Shown in pieces: positions 8,853 to 17,617 of a DNA stretch of 64,000 bases; position 1 is the stretch's first letter; every line of letters begins with the position of its first letter. A program made the translations under genes and the position numbers. A model generated the notes under the pieces. That model worked only from the letters and a program-made list of their open reading frames with translations, searched no databases and had not been told where the DNA came from. The DNA is from DATLNF01 sp035536235 (GTDB taxonomy: Bacteria; Actinomycetota; Actinomycetes; BP-191). Where the stretch lies: the NCBI GenBank assembly GCA_035536235.1, contig DATLOQ010000004.1, forward strand, positions 1 through 64,000, given 5' to 3'.

Positions 8853-8902
8853 GATCACCACCTTAGAGCGCGCGAGCTCCCGGGGGTGGCTACGTTGGCG
8901 GC

Positions 8903-9763
8903 GTGCGCATCGACCTGCACGCCCACTCCAACGCCTCCGACGGCACCGACGCGCCGAGGGAGGTGATGCGCTTCGCCGCAGCCGCGGAGCTCGATGTGCT
9001 GGCGCTCACCGATCACGACACGGTGAGCGGGTGGGCTGAAGCAGCCGGCGCCGTGCCGGCCGGACTGACCTTCGTGCCGGGCGCCGAGATCTCCTGCGGG
9101 GTCCGGGTGGGGGTCCGTGTCGTGACGCTGCACCTCCTGGCGTACCTCTTCGACCCGGACGCCGAGCCCTTCGCCACCGAACGATCGCTGATTCTCACCG
9201 ACCGCACGCGACGGGGGGAGGAGATGGTGTCCCGGCTGGTGGCGCTGGGGGCGCGGATCTCCTGGGCTCGTGTGCAGGAGCTCGCCGCCGGGGGAGCGGT
9301 CGGGCGCCCCCACATCGCCCGCGCGCTCGTCGAGGCCGACGTCGTGCCCGATGTGTCAAGCGCCTTCACCGACGAGTGGATCGGCTCGTCCGGGCGCGCC
9401 TACGTGGAGAAGCGCTATCTCGACCCGGTCGAGGCGGTTCAGCTGGTCATCGCTGCGGGGGGAGTCGCCGTGCTGGCCCATCCCGGCGCTGCCCGTCGAG
9501 GGCCGGTGGTGGCCGACGGCGTCATCGCAGCGATGGCCGAAGCGGGCCTCGCCGGTCTCGAGGTGGACCACCCCGACCACGACGAGGCGACCCGGGCCCG
9601 ATATCGGGGTCTGGCCGGCGACCTCCGGCTGCTGGTGACCGGCTCGAGCGACGACCACGGGACGCTGACCGGGCGGCGGCTCGGTGCCAACCTGACGGCC
9701 CCCGAGGCCTGGTTGGCGCTGCAGGCGCGGGCCACCGGTAGCAGCGTCGTGACGCGCACCTGA
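8903..9763 (+). CDS. PHP-domain phosphoesterase (3',5'-nucleoside bisphosphate phosphatase / RNase AM-like)
   Basis: 286 residues from a GTG. The PHP metal-binding signatures are all present: DLHAHSNASDG at 4-14, LTDHD at about 35-39, GRPHIARAL around 133-141, and the terminal SSDDHG. These match the TrpH/YciV group, which removes phosphate from 3',5'-bisphosphate nucleotides and trims short RNAs. It is a soluble cytoplasmic enzyme. The family is very common in actinobacteria, usually as a stand-alone gene near a RecB-like nuclease, as here. Confidence 0.85.
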   Translation: MRIDLHAHSNASDGTDAPREVMRFAAAAELDVLALTDHDTVSGWAEAAGAVPAGLTFVPGAEISCGVRVGVRVVTLHLLAYLFDPDAEPFATERSLILTDRTRRGEEMVSRLVALGARISWARVQELAAGGAVGRPHIARALVEADVVPDVSSAFTDEWIGSSGRAYVEKRYLDPVEAVQLVIAAGGVAVLAHPGAARRGPVVADGVIAAMAEAGLAGLEVDHPDHDEATRARYRGLAGDLRLLVTGSSDDHGTLTGRRLGANLTAPEAWLALQARATGSSVVTRT

Positions 9764-9868
9764 ACAGCGGTCGGGCCCTCCTGAGCCCAGTGTTGTCCGC
9801 GATCAGGGAGAGGTCGAACGTGACGCTGTCGCGCCGAGCTTGTCGGACCCGCCGGTCACACTGCCGCG

Positions 9869-10678
9869 GTGACCCAGACCGTCCTCCCGGGGATGCCCAC
9901 GCCGCTCTTCCGCGCCACGCCCGCGCGCTTGACGACGTGGCTCGACTGCCCACGCCGCTATCGGTTCAGCTACGTCGACCGGCCCGCCCCGCCCAAGGGC
10001 CCCGCCTGGGCGCACAACTCCTTCGGCAACACCGTGCACAACGCACTGCGTCAATGGTGGAGCGAGCCGCCCGACCGTCGGACGCCGCTCGAGGGGCCGC
10101 GCCTCGTCGACGAGGCCTGGATCCCCGACGGATACCGGGACGACGCGCAGGCCGCGCTGCACCGGGAGCGGGCCCGCCAAGTGGTGGCCGGCTACCTTGC
10201 GACTCTGGACCCTGGGGCCGAGCCGCCCGGTGTCGAGCGCCGGGTGGCTGCCCGGCACGGCACGCTGGCACTGGAGGGCCGAGTCGACCGCATCGACCGG
10301 CGCGGCGACGAGCTGGTCGTCGTCGACTACAAGACCGGGCGGGCGGCGCTGTCCCCCGATGACGCGCGGGGGTCGCTGGCGCTCGCGGTCTACGCGGTCG
10401 CGGCGGCCGCGACGCTGCGCAGTCCGTGCCGCACGGTCGAGCTGCACCACGTCACCACCGGCGAGGTGCACTCCTTCACGCACACCGAGTCCTCACTCGA
10501 CCGGCATCTGGGGCGCGCCGAGCGGCTGGCCGAGGAGATCCGCCTCGCATCGACAGCGCAGGACTTCCCGGCCCGGCCTGGGGACGGCTGCCGCTGGTGC
10601 GACTTCGTCCGGTCCTGCCCAGAGGGACGCGCGCGGGTGCCGCAGCTGCTCGACCCGTGGGCTGCGCTCCCTTCCTGA
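9869..10678 (+). CDS. RecB-family PD-(D/E)XK nuclease with a four-cysteine Fe-S site
   Basis: 269 residues from a GTG. The nuclease core VVDYKTGR puts Asp153 and Lys155 in the active site. Four cysteines flank the domain: Cys27 in LDCPRRYRF, and Cys241, Cys244 and Cys250 near the end. That 1+3 spacing is the 4Fe-4S staple of AddB/Cas4/RecB-like nucleases. It should cut single-stranded or resected DNA. There is no helicase domain in the same chain; the helicase-nuclease AdnAB lies about 23 kb away. It is convergent with the MpaB-like gene, with only 6 nt between stops. Confidence 0.86.
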   Translation: MTQTVLPGMPTPLFRATPARLTTWLDCPRRYRFSYVDRPAPPKGPAWAHNSFGNTVHNALRQWWSEPPDRRTPLEGPRLVDEAWIPDGYRDDAQAALHRERARQVVAGYLATLDPGAEPPGVERRVAARHGTLALEGRVDRIDRRGDELVVVDYKTGRAALSPDDARGSLALAVYAVAAAATLRSPCRTVELHHVTTGEVHSFTHTESSLDRHLGRAERLAEEIRLASTAQDFPARPGDGCRWCDFVRSCPEGRARVPQLLDPWAALPS

Positions 10679-10684
10679 CCCAGC

Positions 10685-11512
10685 TCAGCCGGAGGCCACG
10701 GCCCACCTGGCCGCCGCAGCGCGGCGCTGGGCTGCTTTGACGTGCGGGCCGTCACGCAGGGCCGCCGGCACCAGCATCGTCGTGCGCCGGAACGCCTGCA
10801 CTCGGGCACTCGCAGTGAGGTCGGTGACGGGGAACCCCGGGGTGCCGTACATCCGGCGGGCCCAGCGCGGCTGCAACGCGAACGACAGGCTCGCCACGCC
10901 CAGCCACACCGGTCGCAGGGGGGTGGCGATCCTCGGCATGGGTGGCAGGTGGACGAAGCGGAGCGCTTCTCGTGCCGGCGCGGTCACCCGCAGCAGGGGG
11001 CGCATCGCAGCGAAGTACTCCGCCATCGCCGACTCGGTCGAGGGCACGTCAGCCCGGTCCAGGCCGACGAGCTCGGCAGCGCGGGCTTGTTCGGTGAAGT
11101 AGCGGTCGGCCTCGCCGGGGCCCACCGCGCCCCCGGCCCGTCGGAAGGTCGAGAAGAAGGACTCCACCTCGGCACAGTGCACCCACCGCAGCAGCTCGGG
11201 GTCGTCGACCCGGTAGGGCCGGCCGCTCTCCGGCTCGACGCCTTGCAGACCTCGGTGGATGCCGCGCACTCTGGCTCCGGCGCGTTCCGCTTCGGCGGTC
11301 GTGCCGAAGGCGACCACGGTGACGTATTCAGCCGTGCGGAACAGCCGGCCCCACGGGTCGTCCCGGAAGGCCGAGTGCTGAGCGACGCCGGCCATCGCCA
11401 GCGGGTGAAGCGCCTGCAGGAAGAGTGAGCGGAGCCCGCCGAAGAGCATGGTGGGGTCGCCGTGCACCCGCCAGGTCATGCTCTCGGGCCCGAAGAGGCC
11501 AAGGTCAGTCAC
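10685..11512 (-). CDS. MpaB-family (DUF2236) oxygenase-like protein
   Basis: 275 residues from a GTG at 11512. It has the opening layout of the family (M-x-W-R-V-H-G-D-P near 13-21, then LQALHPLAMAGVAQHS), with conserved His residues expected to ligand haem b. DUF2236/MpaB proteins include rubber oxygenase Lcp-like enzymes and the fungal mycophenolic acid oxygenase MpaB. The actinobacterial substrate is unknown. The protein has no signal peptide. It is divergent from the small monooxygenase at 11554 (41 nt). Confidence 0.8.
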   Translation of the reverse strand: MTDLGLFGPESMTWRVHGDPTMLFGGLRSLFLQALHPLAMAGVAQHSAFRDDPWGRLFRTAEYVTVVAFGTTAEAERAGARVRGIHRGLQGVEPESGRPYRVDDPELLRWVHCAEVESFFSTFRRAGGAVGPGEADRYFTEQARAAELVGLDRADVPSTESAMAEYFAAMRPLLRVTAPAREALRFVHLPPMPRIATPLRPVWLGVASLSFALQPRWARRMYGTPGFPVTDLTASARVQAFRRTTMLVPAALRDGPHVKAAQRRAAAARWAVASG

Positions 11513-11553
11513 TCCCGTACCCTCGCAGACTCTGCCGATTCGTGAGGAGCGCC

Positions 11554-11883
11554 GTGTCCGTCGTCAAGATCAACGTGCTGTCCGTGCCCCAGGAGATGCG
11601 AGAGACGCTGGAGCAGCGCTTCGCCGGCCGCGCCGGGATGGTCGAGTCGGCGGACGGCTTCGAGTGGTTCGAGCTGCTGCGACCGGTTGAGGGGACGGAG
11701 GACTACCTCGTCTACACGCGCTGGCGCACGGAAGAGGACTTCGCCGCGTGGACCGCTTCGCAGTCGTTCGGCGCCGGCCACGCGCAAGCGAGCACCGGCC
11801 GGCCCGACGGGGCGAAGCCGGCAGCGAGCGGGTCGACGATCTGGTCGTTCGAGGTGCTCCAGCAGGCCTCGCCGAAGACCTAG
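11554..11883 (+). CDS. Antibiotic biosynthesis monooxygenase (ABM) fold protein, possible haem-degrading type
   Basis: 109 residues from the GTG at 11554, with GAGGAG 4 nt upstream. It is one ABM/IsdG-like ferredoxin fold. The pattern V-K-I-N-V-L, then GFEWFELLRP and YLVYTRWRTEEDFAAW, is shared by haem-degrading monooxygenases such as MhuD and IsdG. A His is present at about residue 77 (GAGHAQA). Whether it degrades haem cannot be decided from sequence. It is soluble and cytoplasmic. Confidence 0.8.
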   Translation: MSVVKINVLSVPQEMRETLEQRFAGRAGMVESADGFEWFELLRPVEGTEDYLVYTRWRTEEDFAAWTASQSFGAGHAQASTGRPDGAKPAASGSTIWSFEVLQQASPKT

Positions 11884-11887
11884 GACG

Positions 11888-12748
11888 TCAGCCAGACGCG
11901 GGGGCAGCCTCAATGGCCACCCAGAACGCGGTCAGCACCCGGGCGGTCTCGTCCGGCGCGTCGACGGCCGGGCTGTGGCCGGCCCCGTCGATGATCGCGT
12001 GCGCCGCACCGAGGCGCTGCGCCATCGAGGCCTGCACCGCTGGCTCCCAGGCGTCGTCGGCGGATCCATACGTGACCAGAACCGGCACGCCCGTCTCCTG
12101 CAGCGCGTCGACCCGGTCCGGCTCGCTGAGGATCGCGTCGCCCATGCCGAGCAGGCCGGCCCGGGCGTTGCCGACGAAACGGCTGCGGAGCAGCGTCCGC
12201 ACGGCCTCCGGTCTGGCGGCGAGCACCGCGTCGACGCTTTCGCGGTAGGCCGCGATGTCCGACTGCGTGTGGGTCTCGAGCATCGCCGCCAACGCGCGGG
12301 TGCGGGCGGCCGAGCCGCCCCCGATCGCACCCGGGCCGCTGCAGAGCAGCACCAGCGAGCGGACGGCAGCCGGCTCCTGCAGCACGGCTGCCCGCGCGAC
12401 GAGCCCGCCGAAGCTGTGCCCGACGAGGTGCACCGGACCCTCACCCAGGGCGTGACAGAGCGCGACGACATCCGCCGCGAGCGTGTCGACGGCGTACGCC
12501 GTCCTGTCGTCGGGGCCGATTGACTCGTGCTGGCCGCGCAGGTCGACCGCGACGAAGCGGCGGCCGGCAGCAGTCAGCTGCGAGGCGATGGGCGAGAAGT
12601 CCTCCTTGCCACCCGTGTATCCAGGCAGCAGCACCACCGGCGCCAGCTCGCTCGAACTCGAGGCCGCCGGCAGGTCATGTACGGCCAGCGGCCCGCTCGG
12701 CACGTCGATCCAAGTAGTCACCAGCCGCGCGTCGTCGTGGGAGCTCAT
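11888..12748 (-). CDS. Alpha/beta hydrolase
   Basis: 286 residues. The canonical fold is complete: an oxyanion stretch LLPGYTGGKEDF, the nucleophile elbow GHSFGG with Ser at about 110, a late Asp region near LVTYGSADD, and a final His in GAGHSPAVD. The Gly-Tyr-Thr-Gly after LLPG is slightly unusual next to the common HG. The substrate is unknown; esterase, lipase or haloperoxidase-like activity is possible. The stop is 4 nt from the end of the convergent ABM gene. Confidence 0.85.
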   Translation of the reverse strand: MSSHDDARLVTTWIDVPSGPLAVHDLPAASSSSELAPVVLLPGYTGGKEDFSPIASQLTAAGRRFVAVDLRGQHESIGPDDRTAYAVDTLAADVVALCHALGEGPVHLVGHSFGGLVARAAVLQEPAAVRSLVLLCSGPGAIGGGSAARTRALAAMLETHTQSDIAAYRESVDAVLAARPEAVRTLLRSRFVGNARAGLLGMGDAILSEPDRVDALQETGVPVLVTYGSADDAWEPAVQASMAQRLGAAHAIIDGAGHSPAVDAPDETARVLTAFWVAIEAAPASG

Positions 12749-12891
12749 CCGCGGTAGCGGCGGAGGTGCGGCACCATCAGAACTCTCCTCCCAAGCCTGC
12801 GCGGATCGCTCATCGTAGGTCGAGCGCGTTTGCCGGGGCGTCGCGGGGCGGCGAGACTGTGTGCTCGCCGTCGCCCACCCCGAGGTCTCCC

Positions 12892-13683
12892 GTGACCCGC
12901 ACGCTCGCCGTCGCCAACCAGAAGGGCGGGGTCGCCAAGACGACCACCGCTGTGTCCCTGGGTGTCGCGTTCGCGGAGCTCGGCCGCCGAGTGCTGCTCG
13001 TCGACCTCGACCCTCAGGCGTGCCTCACGTTCTCTCTCGGCTTGGATCCGGAGGCGCTCGACCTCTCCGTGCATGACGTGCTGCTAGGCCGGGTCAGTGC
13101 GGGGATGGCGCTGCACAAGACCTCTGATGGGCCCGACGTGCTGCCCGCGACGATCGACCTTGCCGGCTGCGAGGCCATGCTGCTGACCCGCACCGGACGC
13201 GAATTCGCTTTGCGCGGTGCGCTGGAGGAGCTGGGCCAGGGGTACGACGACGTCGTCATCGACTGCCCGCCGTCATTGGGTGTGCTGACCATCAACGGCC
13301 TCACTGCCGCTGACGAGGTGCTGATCCCGCTGCAGTGCGAGACGCTGTCGCACCGGGGCGTCGGGCAGCTTCTGGACACCGTCCACGACGTGCAGCGGCT
13401 GACCAATCGCGGGCTGGCGGTGCTCGGGGTGCTGCCGACCCTCTATGACGGCCGCACCAACCATGCGCGCGAAGTGCTGGCCGACGTCAGCACGCGGTAC
13501 GGCCTGCCCGTCCTCGAGCCGGCGATCGCCAAGTCGGTGCGCTTCGCCGAGGCGCCGGCGGCCGGCCGGTCGGTTCTCTCGACTGCCACCCGTACGCCGG
13601 GGGCGCAGGCTTACCGAGAGCTCGCCCGCCGGTTGGCCGGCATCGCGGCGGCGGCCACTGAGCCAGAAGGGGCGTCCACGTGA
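12892..13683 (+). CDS. ParA-family ATPase (orphan)
   Basis: 263 residues from the GTG at 12892, preceded by GAGG; this start puts the deviant Walker A motif (KGGVAKTT) at residues 11-18. Downstream, VLLVDLDPQ and VVIDCPPS are the switch motifs of Soj/ParA. ParA ATPases position DNA or protein cargo dynamically. No parB or parS is seen here, so this is not the chromosomal partition pair. A related ParA (Rv3213c) occupies the same neighbourhood in M. tuberculosis by my recollection. The stop overlaps the next start by 4 nt, pointing to the zinc-ribbon protein as a partner. Confidence 0.88.
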   Translation: MTRTLAVANQKGGVAKTTTAVSLGVAFAELGRRVLLVDLDPQACLTFSLGLDPEALDLSVHDVLLGRVSAGMALHKTSDGPDVLPATIDLAGCEAMLLTRTGREFALRGALEELGQGYDDVVIDCPPSLGVLTINGLTAADEVLIPLQCETLSHRGVGQLLDTVHDVQRLTNRGLAVLGVLPTLYDGRTNHAREVLADVSTRYGLPVLEPAIAKSVRFAEAPAAGRSVLSTATRTPGAQAYRELARRLAGIAAAATEPEGAST

Positions 13684-14069
13684 GTGCCGCAGAGGCCAAG
13701 AAGAGCAAGAAGAGCAAGAAGATCAGCAAGCCGAAGAGGACCGAGCCGGTCGGGACCTTTGACCGGGTGCGCCCGCGCTCTGCCGCCGCTTCGGTCGGCG
13801 AGCCTCTCGAGATCGAGGCGGCTGCACCCTCGACCGACGCCGATGGCACCCGGCGGCTCTACAGCACCGTGTCGTCCAGCCCTGTGCTGGGCGCGGTGAC
13901 ACTGGAATGCTCCTCCTGCGGCGTGGAGTCAGCCATGACGTTGGCGCGGCTGCTTCGGGCGTCGATCCCGAGCATCCACCTGCCCGTGATCAAGGGCCGT
14001 TACCCGTCGTACCTCCGGTGCCCGTCCTGCGGTCGCCGCACCTGGATGCGAGCGCACTTCCGGGTGTGA
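13680..14069 (+). CDS. Zinc-ribbon protein coupled to ParA
   Basis: 129 residues from a GTG that overlaps the parA stop. The first 20 residues are extremely Lys-rich (repeated Lys-Lys-Ser), which would suit nucleic-acid or acidic surface binding. The second half has two C-x2-C pairs (CSSC at about 77-80, CPSC at about 114-117) forming a zinc ribbon. The family appears restricted to actinobacteria and has no known function. The coupling suggests it loads or targets the ParA ATPase. Confidence 0.75.
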   Translation: MSAAEAKKSKKSKKISKPKRTEPVGTFDRVRPRSAAASVGEPLEIEAAAPSTDADGTRRLYSTVSSSPVLGAVTLECSSCGVESAMTLARLLRASIPSIHLPVIKGRYPSYLRCPSCGRRTWMRAHFRV

Positions 14070-14089
14070 GGGTCTGCCTCGAGTAGCAG

Positions 14090-14533
14090 CTAGATGGACG
14101 AGGTGGCGTCGGGCAGCGGCATGCTGTCCGCGTGCATGTCAGTGAGGCCGGCCAGCATTCCGCAGCCCACGCAGCGAACGCCGAGCGCCAGCCAGTCGAC
14201 GGAGCCCTCGACGACGTGGAAACCCGCAGCGAGCTCGAACATCGACTGACCGCAGGTTGCACAGGAGTGCATCGGCGGGTGGTTCCAGCGCTCCTCCGAG
14301 TCGAGGATGTGCTTGACCGAGCCGCAGCTGAGGCAGCGACGTCGAGCGACTCCCTCGGCCGCATCGCCCTCCACGTAGAACCACGTGGGCGCTTCGTCCC
14401 CGTGCGTCGGGTTCTCGCAGTGCGCGAGCCGAGTGACGGAGATGGTGGGGCAGCCGTCAAGGCTCTCCAGCCAGTGGCGCAGGTCATCGCTGCTCTCGCC
14501 AACCTGATGGTTGGCCATCTTGCGCATCGCCAC
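14090..14533 (-). CDS. Cysteine-rich conserved hypothetical protein
   Basis: 147 residues (in-frame ATGs at 14533, 14527 and 14518; the exact start is uncertain). It contains three C-x2-C pairs (RCLSCG, SCATCG, RCVGCG) plus a single Cys-Glu-Asn-Pro-Thr-His near residue 39, so it probably binds one or two zinc ions. It is soluble. It lies immediately downstream of the convergent ParA/zinc-ribbon pair, so three of four consecutive gene products here are metal-binding or ParA-like. No function is known. Confidence 0.68.
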   Translation of the reverse strand: MAMRKMANHQVGESSDDLRHWLESLDGCPTISVTRLAHCENPTHGDEAPTWFYVEGDAAEGVARRRCLSCGSVKHILDSEERWNHPPMHSCATCGQSMFELAAGFHVVEGSVDWLALGVRCVGCGMLAGLTDMHADSMPLPDATSSI

Positions 14534-14595
14534 GACTGGTCCCCTCGGTAACTCGGCCCTACAGGTTCGTCGGTCGCCGGGGCGGACTGCTTGAG

Positions 14596-16281
14596 TCAGC
14601 TCTGCCCAGCGTCTCCGGACGGGGTGCCCTCGCCTGCCCGCCCAGAGCCACCGCGACGCCTGCGGCGCGGCCGAGCCGTCGAATCGCCGTCTACAAGAGC
14701 GGGCCGCGGGGTGCTCGACACGGGTGCAGCAGTCGCCGTCCCGTCACCGTCGCCGCCGACGCGGGTCCGCCGCCGGGGGCGGGTCCGCGCGGGGCGCGCC
14801 GCAGCGTCGCCGTCCGTCGGCGTACGGCGCTCCCGGGTCTCGGCGGGCCGGGAGTCACGCGCCTGCCCCCGGCTCGATCCGTCGCCCCGGCCGCCGCTAC
14901 GTCCACTGTCGCCCCGACCGCTGTCGCCACGGCCGCCGTGAGGGGAGTCGGCCGCGAGCTTCTTGCGGCGGGCCGACCCCGTGTCGCCGATGTCTTCGAG
15001 CTGCTCGGCTTGCAGGCCCACCCGCGTGCGCGCGGCCCGTGGGAGCGTGCCAGTGACGCCCTTGGGGATGTCCAGGGTCTCGTAGAAGTGGGCGGAGGAG
15101 GAGTAGGTCTCCGGCGGCTCCGGGAAGGGCAGGCCGAGGAGAGTGTTGATCTCCTTCCACCGCGGCATGTCGTCCCAGTCGACGAAGGTGATCGCCGTGC
15201 CGAACTCACCCGCGCGGCCGGTGCGGCCGATCCGGTGCACGTAGGTCTTGTCGTCCTCGGGGCACTGGTAGTTGATGACGTGAGTGACACCCTGGATGTC
15301 GATGCCGCGGGCAGCGACGTCGGTGGCTACGAGCACGTCGATCTTGCCGGTGCGGAAGGCCCGGACGACCCGCTCGCGGGCTGCCTGCGCGAGGTCGCCG
15401 TGCACCGCGGCGGCGGCGAACCCGCGATCGGCGAGGTCGGCGCCGACCCGGTCGCAGCCGCGCTTGGTGCGACAGAAGACGATGGTGAGTCCGCGGCCCT
15501 CTGACTGCAGGACCCGCGCGATCATCTCGACCTTGTCGAGGTTGTGCGCGCGGAAGACGTGCTGCGCTGTGGTCGGGACCATCGACGTCTCGGTCGGATC
15601 CTCGGCCCGCATGTGCACCGGCTGGTTCAGGAAGCGCCGGGCCAGCGTCAGGATCGGGCCGGGCATCGTCGCGCTGAAGAGCATCGTCTGCCGGTCGGCC
15701 GGTGTCTGCGCGAGGATCTTCTCGATGTCGGGCAGGAAGCCCAGGTCGAGCATCTCGTCTGCCTCGTCGAGCACGAGGGTGCGTACGCCGCCGAGGTCGA
15801 GATGGCCCTGCCGGGCGAGGTCGAGCAGCCGCCCGGGCGTGCCGACGACGACATCGACACCGGCGCGCAGCGCGTCGACCTGCGGCTCGAAGGCGCGGCC
15901 GCCGTAGATCGCCACTACCTTGACCTGGCGGTTCTTACCGGCGCGGTGCAGGTCGTCGGCAACCTGGATGCACAGCTCCCGGGTGGGCACGACGACGAGC
16001 GCCTGCGGCCGCTGCGACGGGAGCACGAGACGGTCCAGCATGGGTACGCCGAAGGCCATCGTCTTGCCGGTGCCGGTGCGGGCCTGACCGATCAGGTCGA
16101 CGCCGGAGAGCGCGATCTGCAGGGTGAGCTTCTGCACCGGGAACGGCTGGGTGATGCCCATCGCCTCCAGGGCGGCGACGGTCTCCGGCGAGGCGCCCAG
16201 CACGGCGAAGCCGTTGGGCAGCGGCGCATCAGGATCGGCGAGCTCGACAGACGGAGCCTGGGTGAGGTCGTTGGTGGACAG
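14596..16281 (-). CDS. DEAD-box RNA helicase with Arg/Gly-rich tail
   Basis: 561 residues if translation begins at the CTG at 16281. All DEAD-box motifs are visible: Q-motif F-P-V-Q, Walker A ARTGTGKT at about 67-74, PTRELCIQ, TPGRLLDL, DEAD, SAT, ARGID and HRIGRTGR. The last 100 residues are Arg/Gly/Asp-rich, a non-specific RNA-binding tail. It remodels RNA or ribosome-assembly intermediates, as RhlE does. No ATG, GTG or TTG lies at a sensible place, whereas CTG follows GGAAGG (16290-16295 on the other strand) by 8 nt. The remote ATG at 16428 would overlap the promoter region of the divergent gene. Confidence 0.9.
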   Translation of the reverse strand: MSTNDLTQAPSVELADPDAPLPNGFAVLGASPETVAALEAMGITQPFPVQKLTLQIALSGVDLIGQARTGTGKTMAFGVPMLDRLVLPSQRPQALVVVPTRELCIQVADDLHRAGKNRQVKVVAIYGGRAFEPQVDALRAGVDVVVGTPGRLLDLARQGHLDLGGVRTLVLDEADEMLDLGFLPDIEKILAQTPADRQTMLFSATMPGPILTLARRFLNQPVHMRAEDPTETSMVPTTAQHVFRAHNLDKVEMIARVLQSEGRGLTIVFCRTKRGCDRVGADLADRGFAAAAVHGDLAQAARERVVRAFRTGKIDVLVATDVAARGIDIQGVTHVINYQCPEDDKTYVHRIGRTGRAGEFGTAITFVDWDDMPRWKEINTLLGLPFPEPPETYSSSAHFYETLDIPKGVTGTLPRAARTRVGLQAEQLEDIGDTGSARRKKLAADSPHGGRGDSGRGDSGRSGGRGDGSSRGQARDSRPAETRERRTPTDGDAAARPARTRPRRRTRVGGDGDGTATAAPVSSTPRPALVDGDSTARPRRRRRGGSGRAGEGTPSGDAGQS

Positions 16282-16450
16282 CGGTGTTGCCTTCCGACGG
16301 TGTCCGACTAGACCGGCGCGCCTGCGACCCGTTGCTAGTCGTGCTGCGGGGCGACGCTGTGCGGTCGGACGAGGGGATATGACGACCCTCGAACCGGGGC
16401 CGTCTGCACCGGCACGACGTACCGGCACATGCTCTCTTCGACGCTCAGTC

Positions 16451-16456
16451 TACCCT
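16451..16456 (+). promoter_or_regulatory. -10 element for leaderless transcription of the ferritin-like gene
   Basis: TACCCT fits the actinobacterial TAnnnT -10 pattern and ends 6 nt before the ATG at 16463, so transcription should start at or next to the start codon. No ribosome site precedes that ATG, which agrees with a leaderless mRNA. Confidence 0.55.
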
Positions 16457-16462
16457 GGCGCC

Positions 16463-17125
16463 ATGCCGGAGGAAGAGACCGACGCGCGCAAGCACGCCGT
16501 CGTCGACCTGATGGCCGCGCTCGCGTACGGCGAGCTCACCGCCTTCGAGCGGCTGGCGACCGACTCGAGGCTCGCCCCGACCATTGCGGACAAGGCCGAG
16601 CTGGCCCAGATGGCGTCGAAGGAGTTCGCGCACTATCAGCGGCTGGTCGCCCACCTCGAAGACATGGGGGTGGACGCCGAGCTGGCGATGGAGCCGTTCA
16701 TCGAGCCGTTGAACGCCTTCCACGACTCGACCGCGCCGAGCGACTGGCTCGAGGGTCTGATCAAGGCGTACGTCGGTGACAACCTCGCTGCGGACTTCTA
16801 CCGCGAGATCTCCACTCTGCTCGATGACAGGGCGGCCCGGGCGCTGGTGCTCGAGGTGCTGGCCGACACCGGGCACGCGAGCTTCGCGGTCGACCGGGTG
16901 CGGGCGGCCGTGGCCGCCGAGCCAGCGCTGGCCGGGCGCCTGACGCTGTGGGCCCGGCGGCTGGTGGGCGAGGCGCTGACCCAGACTCAGCGAGTCGCGG
17001 TCACCCGCGACTCGCTGTCCCACCTGATCGGCGGGGCCGAGGACCTAGCCGAGGTGACCCAGATGCTGGCGCGCATCACGGCCCGGCACAGCGAGCGGAT
17101 GAAGGCGCTCGGCCTCTCCGGCTGA
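16463..17125 (+). CDS. Ferritin-like fold protein
   Basis: 220 residues, mainly helical. Glu and His residues at regular spacing (Glu24, Glu30, Glu54 and H-Y-Q at 58-60, then a second set including ADFYREIS) suggest a four-helix ferritin-like bundle that could hold a di-iron centre. The family is a conserved actinobacterial neighbour of the DEAD-box helicase, DUF3107 and TetR (Rv3210c-like). Its reaction is unknown. It is divergent from the helicase and probably leaderless. Confidence 0.8.
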   Translation: MPEEETDARKHAVVDLMAALAYGELTAFERLATDSRLAPTIADKAELAQMASKEFAHYQRLVAHLEDMGVDAELAMEPFIEPLNAFHDSTAPSDWLEGLIKAYVGDNLAADFYREISTLLDDRAARALVLEVLADTGHASFAVDRVRAAVAAEPALAGRLTLWARRLVGEALTQTQRVAVTRDSLSHLIGGAEDLAEVTQMLARITARHSERMKALGLSG

Positions 17126-17244
17126 CCCCCGCGCGCGCCGGCTTTCTCGTTGGGCGAAGTCCTTCGATAGCATCTCCGCGCTGCCCGACCACCGGGCGTG
17201 CGAGCACAGCGAGAGGGCAGTACTTACTCGAGAGGGTCGGCGGC

Positions 17245-17589
17245 ATGGGTCGCGCGTACGACGCGTGGAAGAAGATCAAGGGCGCCTGGGTCGACGGCGA
17301 CCCGGAGCCGTTGCTCGACGTCTATGCCCCGGATGCGGTCTACCTCGAGGCGCTGAACCCGCCGCACGAGGGACCCGACCTGATCCGCTCCTACCTCGAC
17401 GACTTCATCACGGCGCGCCCGAACATCGACATCGTGGAGACCCGGGTCATCGACGGCGGTGACTCCTGCGCCGTCGAGTGGACGTTCTCCTACGACCAGC
17501 CCACTCGCCGGGTCACCAACCTGCGCCGGTGCACGGTTCTCGTGGTCGACGCCAACGGACGGGTGAAGTCCCAGCGCGACTACACCTGA
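17245..17589 (+). CDS. SnoaL/NTF2-like protein
   Basis: 114 residues from the ATG at 17245 with GAGAGGGT upstream. It is a single NTF2-like cone fold: W-K-K-I-K at the start of helix 1, a central Tyr-Ala-Pro-Asp-Ala turn, then strands with RVIDGGDSCAVEW. Proteins of this size can be isomerases, hydrolases or ligand binders, and sequence does not discriminate. It has no signal peptide. It is convergent with the DUF3107 gene. Confidence 0.78.
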   Translation: MGRAYDAWKKIKGAWVDGDPEPLLDVYAPDAVYLEALNPPHEGPDLIRSYLDDFITARPNIDIVETRVIDGGDSCAVEWTFSYDQPTRRVTNLRRCTVLVVDANGRVKSQRDYT

Positions 17590-17617
17590 GGGTGCGCCTG
17601 AGGGGTGAGCGGCCGGG

